DNA of 12,401 bases from Betaproteobacteria bacterium (GCA_009925965.1 RFPW01000047.1:1-12401); one strand, 5' to 3'; positions 1 through 7,774 are shown, counted from the first letter of the stretch. Notes: a model not told the origin generated them from the sequence alone. Translations and numbers: made by a program.

Positions 1-962
1 GCAAACTCTGGCCGCGCTGGATGCAGGAGGGTGAAGCGCTTTCTCGGGCAAAGCTCGACGCGACGCTGCTCTGGATCAAGCTGCAGGAGGAAGCGGGGCT
101 TGATGTGATCGCTGATGGCGAGCAGGCACGACAGCATTTCGTGCATGGATTTCTGGAGCAGGTGGAGGGGATCGATTTCGATCACAAGGTCGAAATGGGT
201 ATCCGCAACGATCGCTATAAGGCCATGGTGCCTCAGGTGGTGGCGCCCTTGCGACTGAAGGGGCGGGTACATGCTGCCGAAGCCCAGTTCTTGAGGGCAC
301 ACACCGACCGGCAGACCAAGTTCACACTTCCAGGGCCGATGACAATTGTCGATACGGTGGCTGATCGCTTTTACGGTGATCGGGTGAAGATGGCGTTCGC
401 GTTTGCCGAACTGCTGAACGAAGAAGCGCTTGCACTGCAGGCCGATGGGATCGACGTGATTCAGTTTGATGAACCCGCGTTCAATGTCTATCTGGACGAA
501 GCTGCGACTTGGGGCGTTGAGGCCCTCGAGCGGGCCGCGCAAGGTCTGACGTGTACCACTGCTGTGCATATCTGCTACGGCTATGGGATTCAGGCCAACA
601 TCGACTGGAAAAACACGCTCGGCGAGGAGTGGCGCCAGTACGAGAAGGTGTTTCCCGCGCTTGCGGCGAGTTCGATCAAGCAGGTCAGTCTTGAGTGCAT
701 CCATTCGCGTGTTCCGGCGGATCTGATGGCGTTGCTCGCGGGCAAAGACGTGATGGTCGGCGTGATCGATGTGGCGAGCGATACGATCGAAACCCCGGAA
801 GAAGTCGCCGACACGATTGGTCGGGCGCTTCAGTTCGTGCCACACCGACATCTGATTGCCTGCACGAATTGCGGGCTCGCCCCGATGTCGCGAGAAGTGG
901 CTCAGGGCAAACTCGAGGCCCTGGTCAAAGGGGCTGCGCTGGCCGCTGAACGGGCCCGCTGA
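1..962 (+). CDS. mesD: Folate-independent methionine synthase, MetE-like core protein (MesD type), 5' end outside window
   Basis: Zinc enzyme predicted to methylate homocysteine to methionine in the cytoplasm. The frame is open from base 3 through the first Met codon (base 21), and the residues before that Met (KLWPRW) fit the usual family N-terminus, so about 25-30 residues lie upstream of the window. Counting from the Met at base 21, the MetE-type zinc ligands are His183 and Cys185 (VHICYGYG), Glu225 (SLEC) and Cys284 (TNCGLAP). The barrel motifs LPGPMT (103-108) and QFDEPAF (148-154) are also present. At roughly 340 residues it lacks the N-terminal half of classical MetE (about 750 residues), which helps bind polyglutamyl-folate. 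The sequence pattern is what I recall for the MesD family, whose members work with the partner MesX (DUF1852), normally encoded next to it; the partner would have to lie upstream. The MetE-core assignment is firm; the MesD subtype is likely. It is separated by 46 bp from the LysR gene. Confidence 0.88.
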   Translation, partial: KLWPRWMQEGEALSRAKLDATLLWIKLQEEAGLDVIADGEQARQHFVHGFLEQVEGIDFDHKVEMGIRNDRYKAMVPQVVAPLRLKGRVHAAEAQFLRAHTDRQTKFTLPGPMTIVDTVADRFYGDRVKMAFAFAELLNEEALALQADGIDVIQFDEPAFNVYLDEAATWGVEALERAAQGLTCTTAVHICYGYGIQANIDWKNTLGEEWRQYEKVFPALAASSIKQVSLECIHSRVPADLMALLAGKDVMVGVIDVASDTIETPEEVADTIGRALQFVPHRHLIACTNCGLAPMSREVAQGKLEALVKGAALAAERAR

Positions 963-976
963 GGCGACAATCTGAA

Positions 977-1008
977 TCGGCAAGTTAGACAGCGTCGGGG
1001 TTTGCCGA
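977..1008. repeat. Inverted repeat just before the LysR start codon
   Basis: TCGGCAA (977-983) and TTGCCGA (1002-1008) form perfect 7-bp arms around an 18-bp spacer. The right arm ends at the base before the LysR ATG, and the G-rich stretch that could serve as ribosome binding site (994-1000) lies in the loop. It could be an autoregulatory operator or an mRNA hairpin affecting translation initiation. It has no T-tract, so it is not a convincing terminator for the upstream gene. Function is inferred only. Confidence 0.4.
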
Positions 1009-1947
1009 ATGGATATGCGGCAACTGCGCTATTTTGTGCAGATCGTCGAGAGTGGGAGCCTCGCCAAGGCTTCCAGGCAACTTTTTATTGCCCAGCCGGC
1101 CCTCAGCCAGCAGATGGCGCGGCTTGAGGACGAGATTGGTAAAGCGCTCTTAGTCCGTTCCTCGCGCGGAGTGCTCCCCACTGAAAATGGCGAAGCGCTT
1201 TATCACCACGCCAAGTTCATGCTTCGACAACTCGATCAGGCAGTTGCAGTCGCGCGCCAGGAGAGTTCGGGCATTAGCGGCCGGGTGGCGATTGGGCTGG
1301 CACCGACGACGGTGTGCCGTCTTGGTCTGCCCTTGCTTCAGCACCTGCGCGCCGCATTCCCCGGAATTTTACTCAACGTGATTGAGGGACTCAGCGGGCA
1401 CCTGGAGCACATGACGCGCGTTGGACAACTGGACCTTGCGATTTTGTTCAGTCAGACCGCGGCATCGGAGCAAACCGTCGAACCGTTACTTGAAGAAGAG
1501 CTTTTTGCGATTTTGCCATCCCACAGCAAACTGGTCCCGGAGGGGCAGTCAAGTATCAGTCTCGCGGAGCTGGCGATGCTCCCGCTCATTTTGCCGAGTC
1601 CAGGACATGGTTTGAGGCGACGGATTGCCTTGGAATTCGAGCGAATGAATATCGCCCTCGACGCCGTGGCGGAAATTGATTCGCTCCCCCTTCTAATGGC
1701 GTGCGTCGGGCAGGGAGTTGGTGTGACGGTCAAGCCAATGGCGGCGACTCATGCGCTGGGTGATCACCCCGAGCGCTGGCGCTGCCTTCGGATATCAGAT
1801 GCACCGATGCGTCGTTCTAACTATCTTTATAGTTTCCCTGAACATAAGTTGTCTCCCTGCGCGGTGATCGTCCGCGATGAAGTCAAAAAAGTGGTGCGCC
1901 GGCTCGTTGAGTCCGGAGAATGGGGCGGCGTTGAGCTCAGAAGCTAA
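1009..1947 (+). CDS. LysR-family transcriptional regulator
   Basis: DNA-binding regulator of 312 residues, the usual LysR length. The N-terminal winged helix-turn-helix spans about residues 3-62. It shows the family pattern: LRYFVQIVESGSLAKAS, then AQPALSQQMARLE with the recognition helix, then LLVRSSRG and TENGEAL. A linker helix follows, and the periplasmic-binding-protein-like effector domain starts near residue 90 (SGRVAIGLAP). The ATG at 1009 was chosen because it gives the standard family N-terminus; a second ATG two codons on is possible. Such proteins usually bind T-N11-A sites and respond to a pathway substrate or intermediate. It is convergent with the enzyme operon rather than beside its promoter, so control of the 7775-8035 divergent region is inferred from association only. 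Its stop codon overlaps that of the flavoprotein gene on the other strand. Confidence 0.93.
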   Translation: MDMRQLRYFVQIVESGSLAKASRQLFIAQPALSQQMARLEDEIGKALLVRSSRGVLPTENGEALYHHAKFMLRQLDQAVAVARQESSGISGRVAIGLAPTTVCRLGLPLLQHLRAAFPGILLNVIEGLSGHLEHMTRVGQLDLAILFSQTAASEQTVEPLLEEELFAILPSHSKLVPEGQSSISLAELAMLPLILPSPGHGLRRRIALEFERMNIALDAVAEIDSLPLLMACVGQGVGVTVKPMAATHALGDHPERWRCLRISDAPMRRSNYLYSFPEHKLSPCAVIVRDEVKKVVRRLVESGEWGGVELRS

Positions 1948-3416
1948 GAGGCTCTCGCGGCGTCCGCAGCCAGCTGGCCAGAACGACGACCTGAGGCGAA
2001 GGCCCATGCCAGATGATGACCGTGCCCCTTGAGCAAGAGCCCTCCTTGGCCGGTTGACCCAGCGGCCCGGAGGCCGGCGATTGGAGTCCCCTGTTGATCA
2101 AGGACTCGGTGCACTTCATCAACCCGCAATCCGCCCTCAGAGTGAACAAATACCGAACGCACTGGCCCCAGTGCGATGTAGGGGCCCTGGCTCAGGGCAG
2201 GGCGCCCTTCGGATTCGGCCCCGCTGCGCTCTAAGGCGGCGGAATTCATGCCGAGTCGTTGCGCGAGTTCTGCCAGGGTGGGCGCTTCGGTGAACACATC
2301 AGGGCGATTGCGGCGGTAGTCGTCCAGATACGCATAAGCAATCCCTGGCGCCGTCGAAATAAAGTGTGGCCACGCTTGGTAGCGTTGCGCGATCGCGGCA
2401 TCAATCAGAATCCAGCCGACTTTCCCTGGCTGATCGGGTAGTCGCAGCGAAGGGCCCTGCCGTTCGTCGCCAAAGCGCTCGCCCTTCTGATTGACTAGCC
2501 GGGCACCATCCTCGAAAAGCGCCGTGGCCGGGGCCAACATCGTGGTTAGAAATTTCATCATGAAAGGGCGCAGCAGCGTCATGGGCACATGGTCGAGGGC
2601 CCATTGCATGCCGAGCGCCAGCCAACGCCAGGGGGGTAGACGGCGTAGGAAATTTTCCTGCGCCGGTGCAATAAAGCGGATTTCCGGACCTAAGGCGAGA
2701 TCGCCATTCAGGATGGTCCCTCCCAGCGCCTCCGCCATCCGCTGGCCGTCCCCGGTGGCGGTGGCATTGACCGCGTCCACATTCGCTTCCCGAGGGCCCA
2801 TGAAACGGTGCTTGAGTGCCGGATCGCTGGTGAAGTCCCCAGCCGCCAGCACGACATCGCCCCGGGCATGCAGCGTTAGGCGCTCGGCGCCCATCTCGGG
2901 CTCTAACACAACGCCCCGGACCCGATCCCCGTTGAGGTCGAGCGATGCCACTCGGGCCCCGAGCCGGATATCGACGCCAGCTCTTCGGGCGCGGCGCTCC
3001 AGGTGATAGATGAACGCGCGCGAGTTGGGCAATACGTTGTGCATCCGTGGTTGACGGTGCGGTGGTTCGGGCATGGGTCCGTAAAAACAAATGCCGCTGT
3101 CAAGCAACCACTGGAAGGTCTCGGGCATCGCATCGCAGAGCACCCGGCGCAGTGCCGCATTGTCGCGCGGCCCCAGTTCACCAGCGAATCCAGGCATATC
3201 CTCCCAGTGATGCAGCGGGTCATCTGCAATGCCTTTACGGCGCTGATGGGGAGTTTGGGTCGCCGTGACTGAACCAATCGACCACGCGGTGGTGCCGCCC
3301 AGAGATTGATTTTTTTCTAGCAAAACGGTGCGGGCACCCGACTCTGCCGCTTCGATCGCCGCAGCCAGTCCCGCGCCACCGCCACCAACAACGATGACAT
3401 CAACGAGTTCAATCAA
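1944..3416 (-). CDS. FAD-dependent dehydrogenase, fumarate reductase/3-ketosteroid dehydrogenase-type flavoprotein
   Basis: Predicted soluble flavoprotein of 490 residues that oxidises or reduces a C-C bond next to a carbonyl or carboxylate. The N-terminal Rossmann motif is clear: VIVVGGGGAGLAAA (residues 7-20) with the ribose-binding Glu34 at the end of strand 2, then SLGGTTAWS (38-46). The ATGDG motif (220-224), GGLRVD (428-433) and the C-terminal FAD-contact region (GLRAAGSTGQGG, then GHGHHLAWAF) match the FAD_binding_2 family. Length is normal for the single-subunit soluble members. The start is TTG at 3416; no ATG lies near, and the TTG shares TTGA with the stop of the SDR gene, implying translational coupling. 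A weak GGCGGA precedes it. It is the last gene of the leftward operon. The exact substrate is unknown; a ketone, enone or dicarboxylate is possible. Confidence 0.87.
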   Translation of the reverse strand: MIELVDVIVVGGGGAGLAAAIEAAESGARTVLLEKNQSLGGTTAWSIGSVTATQTPHQRRKGIADDPLHHWEDMPGFAGELGPRDNAALRRVLCDAMPETFQWLLDSGICFYGPMPEPPHRQPRMHNVLPNSRAFIYHLERRARRAGVDIRLGARVASLDLNGDRVRGVVLEPEMGAERLTLHARGDVVLAAGDFTSDPALKHRFMGPREANVDAVNATATGDGQRMAEALGGTILNGDLALGPEIRFIAPAQENFLRRLPPWRWLALGMQWALDHVPMTLLRPFMMKFLTTMLAPATALFEDGARLVNQKGERFGDERQGPSLRLPDQPGKVGWILIDAAIAQRYQAWPHFISTAPGIAYAYLDDYRRNRPDVFTEAPTLAELAQRLGMNSAALERSGAESEGRPALSQGPYIALGPVRSVFVHSEGGLRVDEVHRVLDQQGTPIAGLRAAGSTGQGGLLLKGHGHHLAWAFASGRRSGQLAADAARAS

Positions 3417-4144
3417 ACCAATCCGCCATTTGGCTGGATGATCTGACCGTGGATCCAGGAGGATTGGTTTGAAGCCAGAAAACGGACCACTGCGGCAATC
3501 TCGTCGGGAGTCCCAATTCGGTTAAAGGGACTCATGGCGGCCGAACGGGCTTTGGCTTCGTCGTTCTTCCCGAAGCGGAACAGGTCGGTATCGACGGGCC
3601 CAGGCGCCACTGCATTAACCCGAATCCTGCGTCCGGCGAGTTCTTTAGCCATTGACCGGACCATCGATTCGACGGCGGCCTTGCTTGCGCTGTAAGGCCC
3701 GAGACCCGGCGCCGCATGGCGCACGAGCGAGGTCGTGAGCGCGATGATCGAACCCCCGTCAATGACCTGCCGTGCGGCCTCCGACAGGATGTTGAAGGCG
3801 CCGACAATGTTGACCTCAACCAAGCGACGAAAGTCCGTGGCCGGAAACTGCGCCATTGGACCTGGCAGGGTATTGATCCCGGCGTTGGCGACGACCAGGC
3901 CGGGGCCGCTTCCAAAATCTTCCGATGCGGCCTTGAATACCTTCGCGATTGATTCCGGGTCACCCACATCCGCTTGATAAGCGCGGGCAACATTTGGGGC
4001 TAAGGAAGCTGCCAACGCATGCGCAGCGTCGGCGCTGCTGACGTAGGTAAAAGCCACCGAAAATCCGTCATCGGTCAAGGCCCGAACACAGGCCGCACCG
4101 ATTCCACGAGATCCGCCGAAGACAATGGCGAGGGGTTTGGACAT
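3413..4144 (-). CDS. SDR-family NAD(P)-dependent oxidoreductase
   Basis: Short-chain dehydrogenase/reductase of 243 residues, the classical size, acting on an alcohol/ketone pair in the cytoplasm. It shows the nucleotide-binding GGSRGIG (10-16), NAG (87-89) and the catalytic YSASK (Tyr151, Lys155). The catalytic serine is probably Ser139, with Thr138 at the exact 13-residue spacing seen in FabG. RVNAVAPGPVDTD (175-187) and the C-terminal HGQIIQPNGG are typical. The ATG at 4144 is preferred over an in-frame Met at 4291 because it gives the standard SDR N-terminus, has an AGAGGA ribosome site (4155-4160), and avoids a 49-residue non-SDR extension inside the upstream gene. It starts 17 bp after the ThDP-enzyme stop, and its own stop overlaps the flavoprotein start by 4 bp. 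FabG-like sequence alone does not define the substrate. In this operon a hydroxyacid or hydroxyketone is more likely than an acyl-ACP. Confidence 0.92.
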   Translation of the reverse strand: MSKPLAIVFGGSRGIGAACVRALTDDGFSVAFTYVSSADAAHALAASLAPNVARAYQADVGDPESIAKVFKAASEDFGSGPGLVVANAGINTLPGPMAQFPATDFRRLVEVNIVGAFNILSEAARQVIDGGSIIALTTSLVRHAAPGLGPYSASKAAVESMVRSMAKELAGRRIRVNAVAPGPVDTDLFRFGKNDEAKARSAAMSPFNRIGTPDEIAAVVRFLASNQSSWIHGQIIQPNGGLV

Positions 4145-4161
4145 TTGGGATAAATCCTCTT

Positions 4162-5958
4162 TTAAGACTCGATTGTGGGTTGAATATGGGGCCGGCCAAA
4201 AATCGGCTCCTTGAACGGGATCGGGGGCAGTTGCCAGGTGCCTGTGGACGGGGGCCGCACATTCGCATCGACGTGCACATCGATCACGCAAGGCCGGCGA
4301 TTCTTGAGTGCCAGTTCAATGGCGGCCGGTAAATCCTGGGGGCGTGTGACGGTCGTCCCATCAGCGCCACAGGCGCGAGCCCAGGCGGCAAAATCAGGGT
4401 TGTAGGACTCGCCGGTCTGTCCGTGATAGAACGCGGTACCAATTTCGCGCCCATCAAATAGTCCGTACTGGAGGTCTCGGATGGCACCCCACGCGAAGTT
4501 GTTCCAGATCACCCAGACGACCGGGAGGTTGTACTCGACGGCGGTACACAACACGTAGGGCGCCATCGTGAAACCGCCATCGCCGACCACCGCAACGACC
4601 GGTCGGTCGGGCGCCGCAAGCTGAGCGCCCAGCGCACCACAGACGCCAAAGCCCATCGAGGAGTACCCCCAGCTGTTTAGCATGCTCTGCGGACGGCGCG
4701 CTTTCCAAAACTGCATGAACCAATTGTGGTGGACGCCGGAGTCCAGCGCGAGAATGACATCGTCGGGCAGTAGGCGCTGGAGTTGGCCGACCACAAATTC
4801 TGGCCGAAGCGGGCTGGTTGAGTCGCCGAAATGGGGTCGGACGAAGGATTCCCATTCTGCCTGCCAGCCCTCCACGGTGCTGCGCCAGGGGCCAAACCTT
4901 GCGCGATCGATTGCTGATTCGGCGTGATCCAGACTTCGCAGAAGTTGGCCCATGAAGGTCTTGGCGTCCGCAATGATTCCAAGGGTGGGCGGGTAGTTGC
5001 GCCCCAGTTCCTGTGGGTCAATATCGACGTGAATCAGGCGCGTGCTCGGGAAATTCCAGGAATAACCGGGTTGCCAGCTGGACGCCGAACGATCATCAAA
5101 GCGCGTACCGATCGTGAGTACGAGGTCGGCGAAGCGGCCGGCCTGATTGGCCGGGTACGCCCCGTTGCGGCCGATGAAACCCAGCGCCAACGGATCGTCA
5201 CCCGGGATACATCCCATGCCATTGGGCGAGGTGATGACGGGGATTCCAAGCCGGTGGGCAAATGCGACGATTTCGGGGCCGGCCTCGGCGAGCGTTGCTC
5301 CGTGGCCGATAAAGAGCACTGGGCGATTGGCCTTTGCGAGCAGCTGAAGCGCGGCATTTACGTCTTCAGTGCTTGCCCCCGGGCGATGCGGTCGGTCGAG
5401 ATGTGAGCGTGCTGGTAGCTCCACATCGTCTGATTCCTGAAAGACGTTGTAGGGGATGTCCAGATTAACGGGCCCAGGGCGCCCGGTGACCATCGTATCG
5501 AGCCCCTGGCGGAGCGCCAGTGGGAGCATGTCGACACGCGTTGGTTGAAACGCACGCTTCACCACGGGGCGCAACACTTGGGCGAAATCGGCCTGATTGT
5601 GTTTGTAAAGTTCCTGGAATGGCCCACGGTTGTGTTGCGAGGTGGGAACGTTTGCTGTGATCGCCATGAAGGCAGAAGAGTCCGACAGCGCAGTCGCGAG
5701 TGACATGACGAGGTTGGCGCTGCCGGGGCCTGTCGAGGTCAGCGTCGCGACTGGCCGGTGGCGTACGCGGAAATAGGCATCCGCCATATGACCTGCGCAC
5801 TGCTCATGACGCGGTGAGATGAGTTTGATCTGGTCGCGAACGTCGTGCAGCGCGTCGAGAATGCCAACGTTCCCGTGCCCACAAATGCCGAATACGTAAG
5901 GGATTCGTTCCTGAACCAGGGTCTGGGCGATCAGTTCGCCACCTTTCATCATCGGCAT
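4162..5958 (-). CDS. Thiamine-diphosphate-dependent enzyme, acetolactate synthase-like large-subunit superfamily
   Basis: Predicted ThDP enzyme (598 residues) that decarboxylates, cleaves or ligates a 2-keto compound. The N-terminal pyrimidine-binding domain has the catalytic Glu52 (PRHEQCAG) preceded by GICGHGNVG (24-32). The central domain covers about residues 200-345. The C-terminal diphosphate-binding domain carries the ThDP/Mg motif GDGG (459-462) ending in NN (486-487). An RFDDR segment (286-290), which in acetohydroxyacid synthases lies near the FAD site, is kept. The GHGN motif and the C-terminus differ from biosynthetic IlvB as I remember it. No small regulatory subunit is encoded next door, so a catabolic lyase or carboligase is favoured over isoleucine/valine synthesis. 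ATG at 5958 has AGGA seven bases upstream; ATGs at codons 3 and 4 are alternatives. It lies 24 bp after the aldehyde dehydrogenase stop and 17 bp before the SDR gene. Reaction unknown. Confidence 0.88.
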   Translation of the reverse strand: MPMMKGGELIAQTLVQERIPYVFGICGHGNVGILDALHDVRDQIKLISPRHEQCAGHMADAYFRVRHRPVATLTSTGPGSANLVMSLATALSDSSAFMAITANVPTSQHNRGPFQELYKHNQADFAQVLRPVVKRAFQPTRVDMLPLALRQGLDTMVTGRPGPVNLDIPYNVFQESDDVELPARSHLDRPHRPGASTEDVNAALQLLAKANRPVLFIGHGATLAEAGPEIVAFAHRLGIPVITSPNGMGCIPGDDPLALGFIGRNGAYPANQAGRFADLVLTIGTRFDDRSASSWQPGYSWNFPSTRLIHVDIDPQELGRNYPPTLGIIADAKTFMGQLLRSLDHAESAIDRARFGPWRSTVEGWQAEWESFVRPHFGDSTSPLRPEFVVGQLQRLLPDDVILALDSGVHHNWFMQFWKARRPQSMLNSWGYSSMGFGVCGALGAQLAAPDRPVVAVVGDGGFTMAPYVLCTAVEYNLPVVWVIWNNFAWGAIRDLQYGLFDGREIGTAFYHGQTGESYNPDFAAWARACGADGTTVTRPQDLPAAIELALKNRRPCVIDVHVDANVRPPSTGTWQLPPIPFKEPIFGRPHIQPTIES

Positions 5959-5982
5959 GGAATTGTCCTAGAGAATCACTGG

Positions 5983-7409
5983 TTAGGCGAGAAGGGTGAC
6001 GAGGCGCTCTTCACTCATCTCGCGTATGGCGTGGCTTGGGCCCTCACGGCCAAACCCACTGGCTTTCGAGCCACCATATGGCATCAGGTCAACGCGGGAG
6101 CTTGAGGTTTCATTAATGTGAATGCCACCGACTTCGAGTTCGCGGGCAGCGGCCAGAGCATCGTCGAGGCGGTTGGTGAACCATCCAGTTGCAAGCCCGA
6201 AAGGGGTGTCGTTAATGCGGGCGATCGCCTCTGCTGTCTGGTCGAAGGACTCGATCGAAATAACCGGCCCGAAGACCTCCTGACAACTGATCGAAAGCCT
6301 GCGATCGACCCCCGTGAGCAACGTAGGGGCTATGACAGCGCCTTTGCGGTCGCCGCCGGCGAGCCGGGTCGCACCCGCATCAATCGCCTCGTCGATCCAG
6401 CGCTCGATGCGCTCGGCCTCGGTTTCGCTGATGACGGGGCCCACCACGGTGTCGGGATCAAATGGGTCGCCATAGGTCAGTGCACTGACTAGTGCCGCCA
6501 GACGAGATTCAACCACGGATTGGATCGTTTTGTGGACAAGCAGAATCTGAATCGAGGTACAGAATTGATGATTTTCGGAAGGGCCCGATCGAGGTCTGCG
6601 TCCTGCGCAAGGACGGTAAACGCGATACTTCCGAGTTCCATTTGAGTGCGCCGTAGACCGGCGCGCTGTTGAATCGCTAGACCGACCTCGGTGCTCCCGG
6701 TGAAGGCGTAAAAGCGGATTTTGGGCTCGTCGAGCAACCATTGCGAAACCTCGGCCCCACCGTGCAGAACGGTGATCAGTCCCGACGGCAGGCCAGCGTC
6801 AAGCAGTGCCTGCGCCATCAGGTTGGCGGCCGTGGGGGTATGAGACGAGGGCTTTAGAACGACAGCATTGCCGGCAGCGAGCGCGGGTCCGACTTTGTGG
6901 GCAACCGTGTTAAGCGGCGCGTTAAAAGGGGTGATCGCGCAGACGATGCCTAAGGGGACTCGAAGGGTAAAGCCCAGGCGACCTGCCTGTTGAGGGGCCC
7001 CTTCGATGGCCACCATATCGCCAACGAGACGGCGCGCCTCCTCCGCGGCCAACTGAAAGGTCTGAATGCATCGGCGCCATTCGCCACGCGCGTCGCTTTC
7101 GGTGAATCCAGCTTCTTGTTGCAATGACTGGATCAGGCTGGGGCCGAGTTGCTCGAGCCGGTCCGCGGTCCGTCCAAGAATCGCGCCACGCTCATGGGCG
7201 GTCAAACGGCTGCTTCGGAACGCTTTTTCGGCCGCCACTATTGCTTCGTGGACCTGTTCCCGCGAGGGCAAGGACAGGGTTGCGCAGGGGTGGAGGTGGA
7301 ACTTGTCCAGAACGGTCCGGTGATGCTGGCCCGTCGTCCAAACGCCCGCCATCAGAAAGGGAATGGTGGTGAGTTGGTCGCTCACCGGGCGGCCCGCTTC
7401 ACCGCTCAT
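5983..7409 (-). pseudogene. Aldehyde dehydrogenase, frameshifted by a small deletion before the catalytic cysteine
   Basis: Remnant of an NAD(P)-dependent aldehyde dehydrogenase. The first frame, from ATG 7409, gives PFNAP (161-165), cofactor Lys186 (VVLKPS), FTGSTEVG (236-243) and the general base Glu258 (MELGS). It stays family-like to IINS (280-283), then turns to nonsense and stops at 6489. The second frame resumes with QFCTSIQILLVH, where the Cys codon at 6559-6561 is the expected nucleophile. It continues through YGDPFDP, EVFGPV, NDTPFGLATG and the ETSSSRVDLMPYGG-type C-terminus to the stop at 5983. The conserved FxxxGQ stretch between the two parts is missing, so about 8 residues were lost together with the frame. 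This points to a real deletion rather than a one-base error. The product of the first frame (306 residues) would lack the nucleophile. The start overlaps the cupin stop (ATGA). The family resembles benzaldehyde or salicylaldehyde-type dehydrogenases, but the substrate is not determined. Confidence 0.85.
6562..6567 (-). repeat. Probable deletion junction in the aldehyde dehydrogenase gene (CAATTC)
   Basis: On the coding strand this site reads CAATTC. It serves both as the end of Ile-Asn-Ser in the upstream frame (atC AAT TC) and as Gln-Phe in the downstream frame (CAA TTC), immediately before the TGT cysteine codon. If the ancestor had CAATTC at both places, eight codons plus one base (25 bp) would separate the repeat starts. 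Slippage between them would give exactly this sequence and frame change. The ancestor is reconstructed, not observed. Confidence 0.5.
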
Positions 7410-7774
7410 TCTGGCGTTTCACCATCTTCCGTAGGCGATGTCACGACGAGAAAGACCAACGGCGTCAATCCGTTATTGGTGAAGCTATGCCGCACGCCCG
7501 GCGGAATAAAAACGTAGTCATGACGACGCATGAGGTGTGGCGTACCGTCCAGCAACAGCATGCCCTCGCCTTCCAGAACATGGTAGATCTGTTCCTGAAC
7601 CTGATGAACATGATCACCGACGTGGGCCATTGGTTGATAGCTTGAGATTCGATAGTCAATCCGGTGCGAGCCGCCGACCTCGGGCCCGACCAGCGCCTTC
7701 GAGAGCGCGCCGCCAAAATGGCCGGGGAACTCCTGCCAGGCAATTTCGGCAATGTTGCGGACAACAGCGTTCAT
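7406..7774 (-). CDS. Small single-domain cupin protein
   Basis: Single cupin barrel of 122 residues. Motif 1 gives metal ligands His55, His57 and Glu61 (GDHVHQVQE) followed by YHVLEGEG. Motif 2 is PPGVRHSFTN with His96 as fourth ligand. All four ligands are present, so it can bind a divalent metal such as Fe, Mn or Ni. Small cupins in catabolic operons act as isomerases, dioxygenases, decarboxylase-like enzymes or ligand sensors, and nothing here chooses between them. ATG at 7774 has an AAGGA ribosome site (7781-7785) six bases away. It is the first gene of the leftward operon and its TGA overlaps the aldehyde dehydrogenase ATG. Cupin assignment is firm; the function is unknown. Confidence 0.88.
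   Translation of the reverse strand: MNAVVRNIAEIAWQEFPGHFGGALSKALVGPEVGGSHRIDYRISSYQPMAHVGDHVHQVQEQIYHVLEGEGMLLLDGTPHLMRRHDYVFIPPGVRHSFTNNGLTPLVFLVVTSPTEDGETPE

Noticed and set aside
2401..3277. Long overlapping open frames on both strands within the flavoprotein gene
   Set aside because: They are low-complexity, Arg/Pro/Ser-rich shadows typical of GC-rich genes and show no family motifs. The 1944-3416 frame has full FAD-binding motifs.
4145..4291. N-terminal extension of the SDR gene starting at an ATG at 4291
   Set aside because: The 49 extra residues do not resemble an SDR N-terminus and lie within the end of the ThDP-enzyme gene. The ATG at 4144 has a ribosome site and gives the standard start.
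6540..6600. Programmed ribosomal frameshift in the aldehyde dehydrogenase
   Set aside because: A one-base shift would not restore the roughly eight missing conserved residues before the cysteine, and no clear slippery heptamer with a following structure was seen.
6492..6741. N-terminal part of a separate 252-residue protein starting at 6741
   Set aside because: The residues before QFCTSIQ in this frame are nonsense overlapping the coding frame of the same dehydrogenase. Only the part downstream of about 6567 is real, as the second half of the broken gene.
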